Origin: Chloroflexota bacterium
Lineage (GTDB): Bacteria; Chloroflexota; Dehalococcoidia; Dehalococcoidales; UBA3254
NCBI GenBank assembly: GCA_017860765.1
Contig: JAGDMY010000090.1
Span: forward strand, 1 to 7,642
Direction of reading: 5' to 3'
Length of the DNA stretch: 7,642 nucleotides
Shown here: positions 6,188-7,642 of the stretch, piece by piece
How positions within the stretch are numbered: position 1 is the first letter of the stretch
How the letters are laid out: the number at the start of each line of letters is the position of its first letter
The notes under the pieces: model-generated
What the model saw: only the letters and a program-made list of their open reading frames with translations
The model's database searches: none
Told to the model about the DNA's origin: nothing
Made by a program: the position numbers and the translations under genes

Positions 6188-6693
6188 ATCGCGTTCATGG
6201 CCCCGGGTCTCACCGGCGGCCTCCCCGGTCCTTCACCGGTATAGCTTAGAATTCCCCCCATTGCCTGGACGATAATATCAAAAGCCGGTTTGGGGGCGTA
6301 AGGTCCATATTGCCCGAATCCCGATCCTGCAACGTAAATGATCCGGGGATTATGCTGCTTGAGCACAGCGTAGGATAAGCCCAATTTTTCCATTGTTCCC
6401 GGTTTAAAATTTTCTACCAGGATATCTACCTTTCTAATCAGGTTGAGCAAAAGCTCTTTACCGGCCTGGGATTCCATATTTAGAGTCAGGCTTTTTTTAC
6501 CCCGATTCAAGCTCAGGAAATAGGTGCTCATGCCCCTGACAAAAGGCCCGTTGCCCCGGGCCATATCTCCTCCCGGGGGCCTCTCGACCTTGATCACCTC
6601 AGCGCCTAAATCCTTGAGCAGCATTGTACAATAAGGCCCGAATAGGGCTTGAGTTAAATCGAGGACCTTGATGCCATGCAGTGGACCACCCAT
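6184..6693 (-). CDS. CaiB/BaiF CoA-transferase, N-terminal fragment
   Basis: 169 residues beginning at ATG 6693, with a good Shine-Dalgarno sequence AAAGGAG at 6698-6704. Family features are LHGIKVLDLTQALFGPYCTM (5-24), the CoA-site stretch DLGAEVIKVERPPGGDMAR (28-46), SLNRGKKSLTLNM (61-73), DILVENFKPGTMEKLG (90-105) and GFGQYGPYAPKPAFDIIVQA (125-144). These enzymes move CoA between carboxylic acids through an aspartyl-CoA thioester; full proteins are near 400 residues. The frame ends at PPVRPGAMNAM, where the D-containing active-site segment should follow. On its own the fragment has no catalytic residue. Transcription probably starts from the promoter at 6757-6784. The acid substrate cannot be told. 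Confidence 0.8.
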   Translation of the reverse strand: MGGPLHGIKVLDLTQALFGPYCTMLLKDLGAEVIKVERPPGGDMARGNGPFVRGMSTYFLSLNRGKKSLTLNMESQAGKELLLNLIRKVDILVENFKPGTMEKLGLSYAVLKQHNPRIIYVAGSGFGQYGPYAPKPAFDIIVQAMGGILSYTGEGPGRPPVRPGAMNAM

Positions 6694-6756
6694 GTTTCTC
6701 CTTTAATTTGAAAAATTTACGCTTTAGCGGGACCCTGGTTCTTCGGCTTTGGATGT

Positions 6757-6784
6757 ATCATAACACATTACCGCGTAATGCGAA
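6757..6784 (-). promoter_or_regulatory. Promoter for the CoA-transferase-cinA unit with embedded dyad operator candidate
   Basis: On the minus strand TTCGCA (6784-6779, four of six matches to TTGACA), a 16-base spacer and TATGAT (6762-6757, five of six) form a promoter; TG one base before the -10 makes it an extended -10. The leader to the ATG at 6693 would be about 55 bases. A perfect dyad, CATTAC-CGC-GTAATG (6766-6780), fills the spacer and overlaps the -35 by two bases, a classic place for a repressor. No regulator gene is visible. Confidence 0.55.
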
Positions 6785-6810
6785 ATAATACTGGCCGGCC
6801 GCTGAAAGCC

Positions 6811-7642
6811 CTAAGCTTTCCCCTTCCTGTCGATTACCCAGAAGATGATACAGCCGATTGAGGCCGTTATTACACAAATCAAGAAGGTCAGATGATAGCC
6901 GCCGGTGGTATCAAAAATATACCCGGCCAGGGTTGGCCCGATGGCCCCTCCAGCCGAGTTGGCAAATACTATGGCGCCGATAACTGGGCCCAGGGCGCTT
7001 AACCCGAAATGCTCGGCCACTAACGGAGTTAATAGAATGCCAAATCCAGAAACACACCCGTAAATGACCGCGAAAATATAAAGCGCGGGTATGCTGGCGC
7101 TCAGAAATAGTCCCAGAAAAGCCAGTGCCAGCAAGGCAAAGGCGGCAAAAATGGTAGTCTTGTTGCTGAACCTATCGCCCGCAATTCCCAGGGCGATCCT
7201 GCCCACTGTCCCGGCGATGCCGATGGTGGTTAAAATACTGGCGGCAGCGATCGCTGACATTCCCAGGTCAGTAGCGTAAGGTACGGTATGCACAGAACCC
7301 ACCTGAAAGAAGAAGCCATAAACAAACCAGGCTGAGAAAATCAACCAGAACTGCCTGGTCCTGGCGATTTCCCGAAACGAGGGTGACGGGGCGTGTGACA
7401 CAGGTCGGGCACCCTGAGATTCCGGGAACTCCACCTGATAGGCCCGGGCCGGTCGGGTCTTTAAGAACTGGGCCAGCAGGACAGTAAGTACCAGATTAAC
7501 CAGGCCGAGAATGAGAAGGGAATTGCGCCAATCGAAGATAGCGATGAGCTGGCTGGCGATAGTGGGTACAACGGCAATGCCAATGCCGATGCCGGAAATC
7601 GCGATGCCCGCCATCAGACCGCGTCTGCGGCCGAACCATCTG
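6811..7642 (-). CDS. Major facilitator superfamily transporter (MCT/OxlT-like), 5' end cut by window edge
   Basis: The frame is open from the right edge to TAG at 6811, giving 276 residues of the C-terminal two thirds of an inner-membrane MFS carrier. It begins RWFGRRRGLMAGIAISG, the RWF-x-RRGLA-x-GI-x-SG signature seen before transmembrane helix 4 in monocarboxylate/oxalate-formate antiporter-like proteins, so the real start lies to the right and the in-frame ATG at 7614 is internal. About eight hydrophobic helices remain, separated by a polar central loop (KTRPARAYQVEFPESQGARP, then a Ser/Pro-rich stretch) between helices 6 and 7. GRIALGIAGDRFSNKTT is the second-half copy of the MFS G-x-x-x-D-R loop. 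Uptake or exchange of an organic acid is a family-based guess. It may lie upstream of the CoA-transferase in one pathway, but a separate promoter lies between them. Confidence 0.9.
   Translation of the reverse strand, partial: RWFGRRRGLMAGIAISGIGIGIAVVPTIASQLIAIFDWRNSLLILGLVNLVLTVLLAQFLKTRPARAYQVEFPESQGARPVSHAPSPSFREIARTRQFWLIFSAWFVYGFFFQVGSVHTVPYATDLGMSAIAAASILTTIGIAGTVGRIALGIAGDRFSNKTTIFAAFALLALAFLGLFLSASIPALYIFAVIYGCVSGFGILLTPLVAEHFGLSALGPVIGAIVFANSAGGAIGPTLAGYIFDTTGGYHLTFLICVITASIGCIIFWVIDRKGKA

Larger units (their letters stand above)
5555..6693 (-). pseudogene. CaiB/BaiF (family III) CoA-transferase gene, disrupted by an out-of-frame deletion
   Basis: The two frames at 6184-6693 and 5555-6187 are consecutive halves of one family III CoA-transferase. 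Frame 1 runs well past the active-site approach (PPVRPG) and hits TGA at 6186-6184. The second frame, read upstream of its GTG, gives HERDVSGEGQFIDVS, which matches the normal family continuation. Compared from memory with formyl-CoA transferase, about 19 codons between PPVRPG and HERD are missing, a length not divisible by three. The lost segment holds the catalytic aspartate (D169 in the Oxalobacter enzyme). The gene is probably dead; an assembly or sequencing error is the main alternative. Confidence 0.75.

Noticed and set aside
6793..6800. GGCCGGCC palindrome just after the transporter stop as a terminator
   Set aside because: It has no loop and no T-tract on the minus strand; a short GC palindrome is expected by chance in this GC-rich sequence.

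Overview
The window looks like chromosomal DNA from an anaerobic, free-living bacterium of moderate to fairly high GC. The ArgS N-terminal half (HGDYASSFPLKLAR type), the accessory genes (CaiB/BaiF CoA-transferase, MCT/OxlT-like major facilitator, ACMSD-like amidohydrolase, nitroreductase) and the clear extended -10 promoters fit an anaerobic Chloroflexota (Dehalococcoidia-like) or, second choice, a clostridial Firmicute. That assignment is inference from memory of family sequences, not a search result.

Layout. (1) Positions 1-1284, minus strand: a probable two-gene operon. A nitroreductase-family flavoprotein (715-1284) is followed after 23 bases by an ACMSD-like amidohydrolase (1-691) that runs off the left edge. 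(2) Positions 1285-1525: a divergent control region with a good minus-strand promoter for the nitroreductase, a good plus-strand extended -10 promoter for argS, and several small dyads. (3) Positions 1526-4229, plus strand: argS (TTG start) and trpS, two housekeeping aminoacyl-tRNA synthetases 40 bases apart and probably cotranscribed. TrpS carries a C-x20-C-x6-C-x2-C motif expected to bind a [4Fe-4S] cluster. (4) Positions 4230-4333: a convergent junction without a convincing intrinsic terminator. (5) Positions 4334-6693, minus strand: a CaiB/BaiF-type CoA-transferase gene split by an internal out-of-frame deletion, followed six bases later by a cinA-like gene. A promoter with a perfect dyad in its spacer lies upstream at 6757-6784. 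(6) Positions 6811-7642, minus strand: the C-terminal two thirds of a major facilitator transporter, cut by the right edge.

How it fits together. The argS-trpS pair is core translation. The minus-strand genes on both sides look like accessory small-molecule metabolism: uptake of an organic acid by the MFS protein, CoA activation by the CaiB-type enzyme, and a decarboxylase/hydrolase plus a flavin reductase. No substrate can be named. The CoA-transferase appears inactivated, because the deletion removes the segment holding the catalytic aspartate. CinA keeps its N-terminal MoCF-like domain, but its C-terminal NMN-amidase domain has lost several hallmark residues.

I see no CRISPR array, mobile element, tRNA, rRNA, T-box or other riboswitch, and no convincing new multi-gene system. 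The points worth a second look are residue-level oddities and the broken gene. There is no gene-free stretch longer than about 240 bases.
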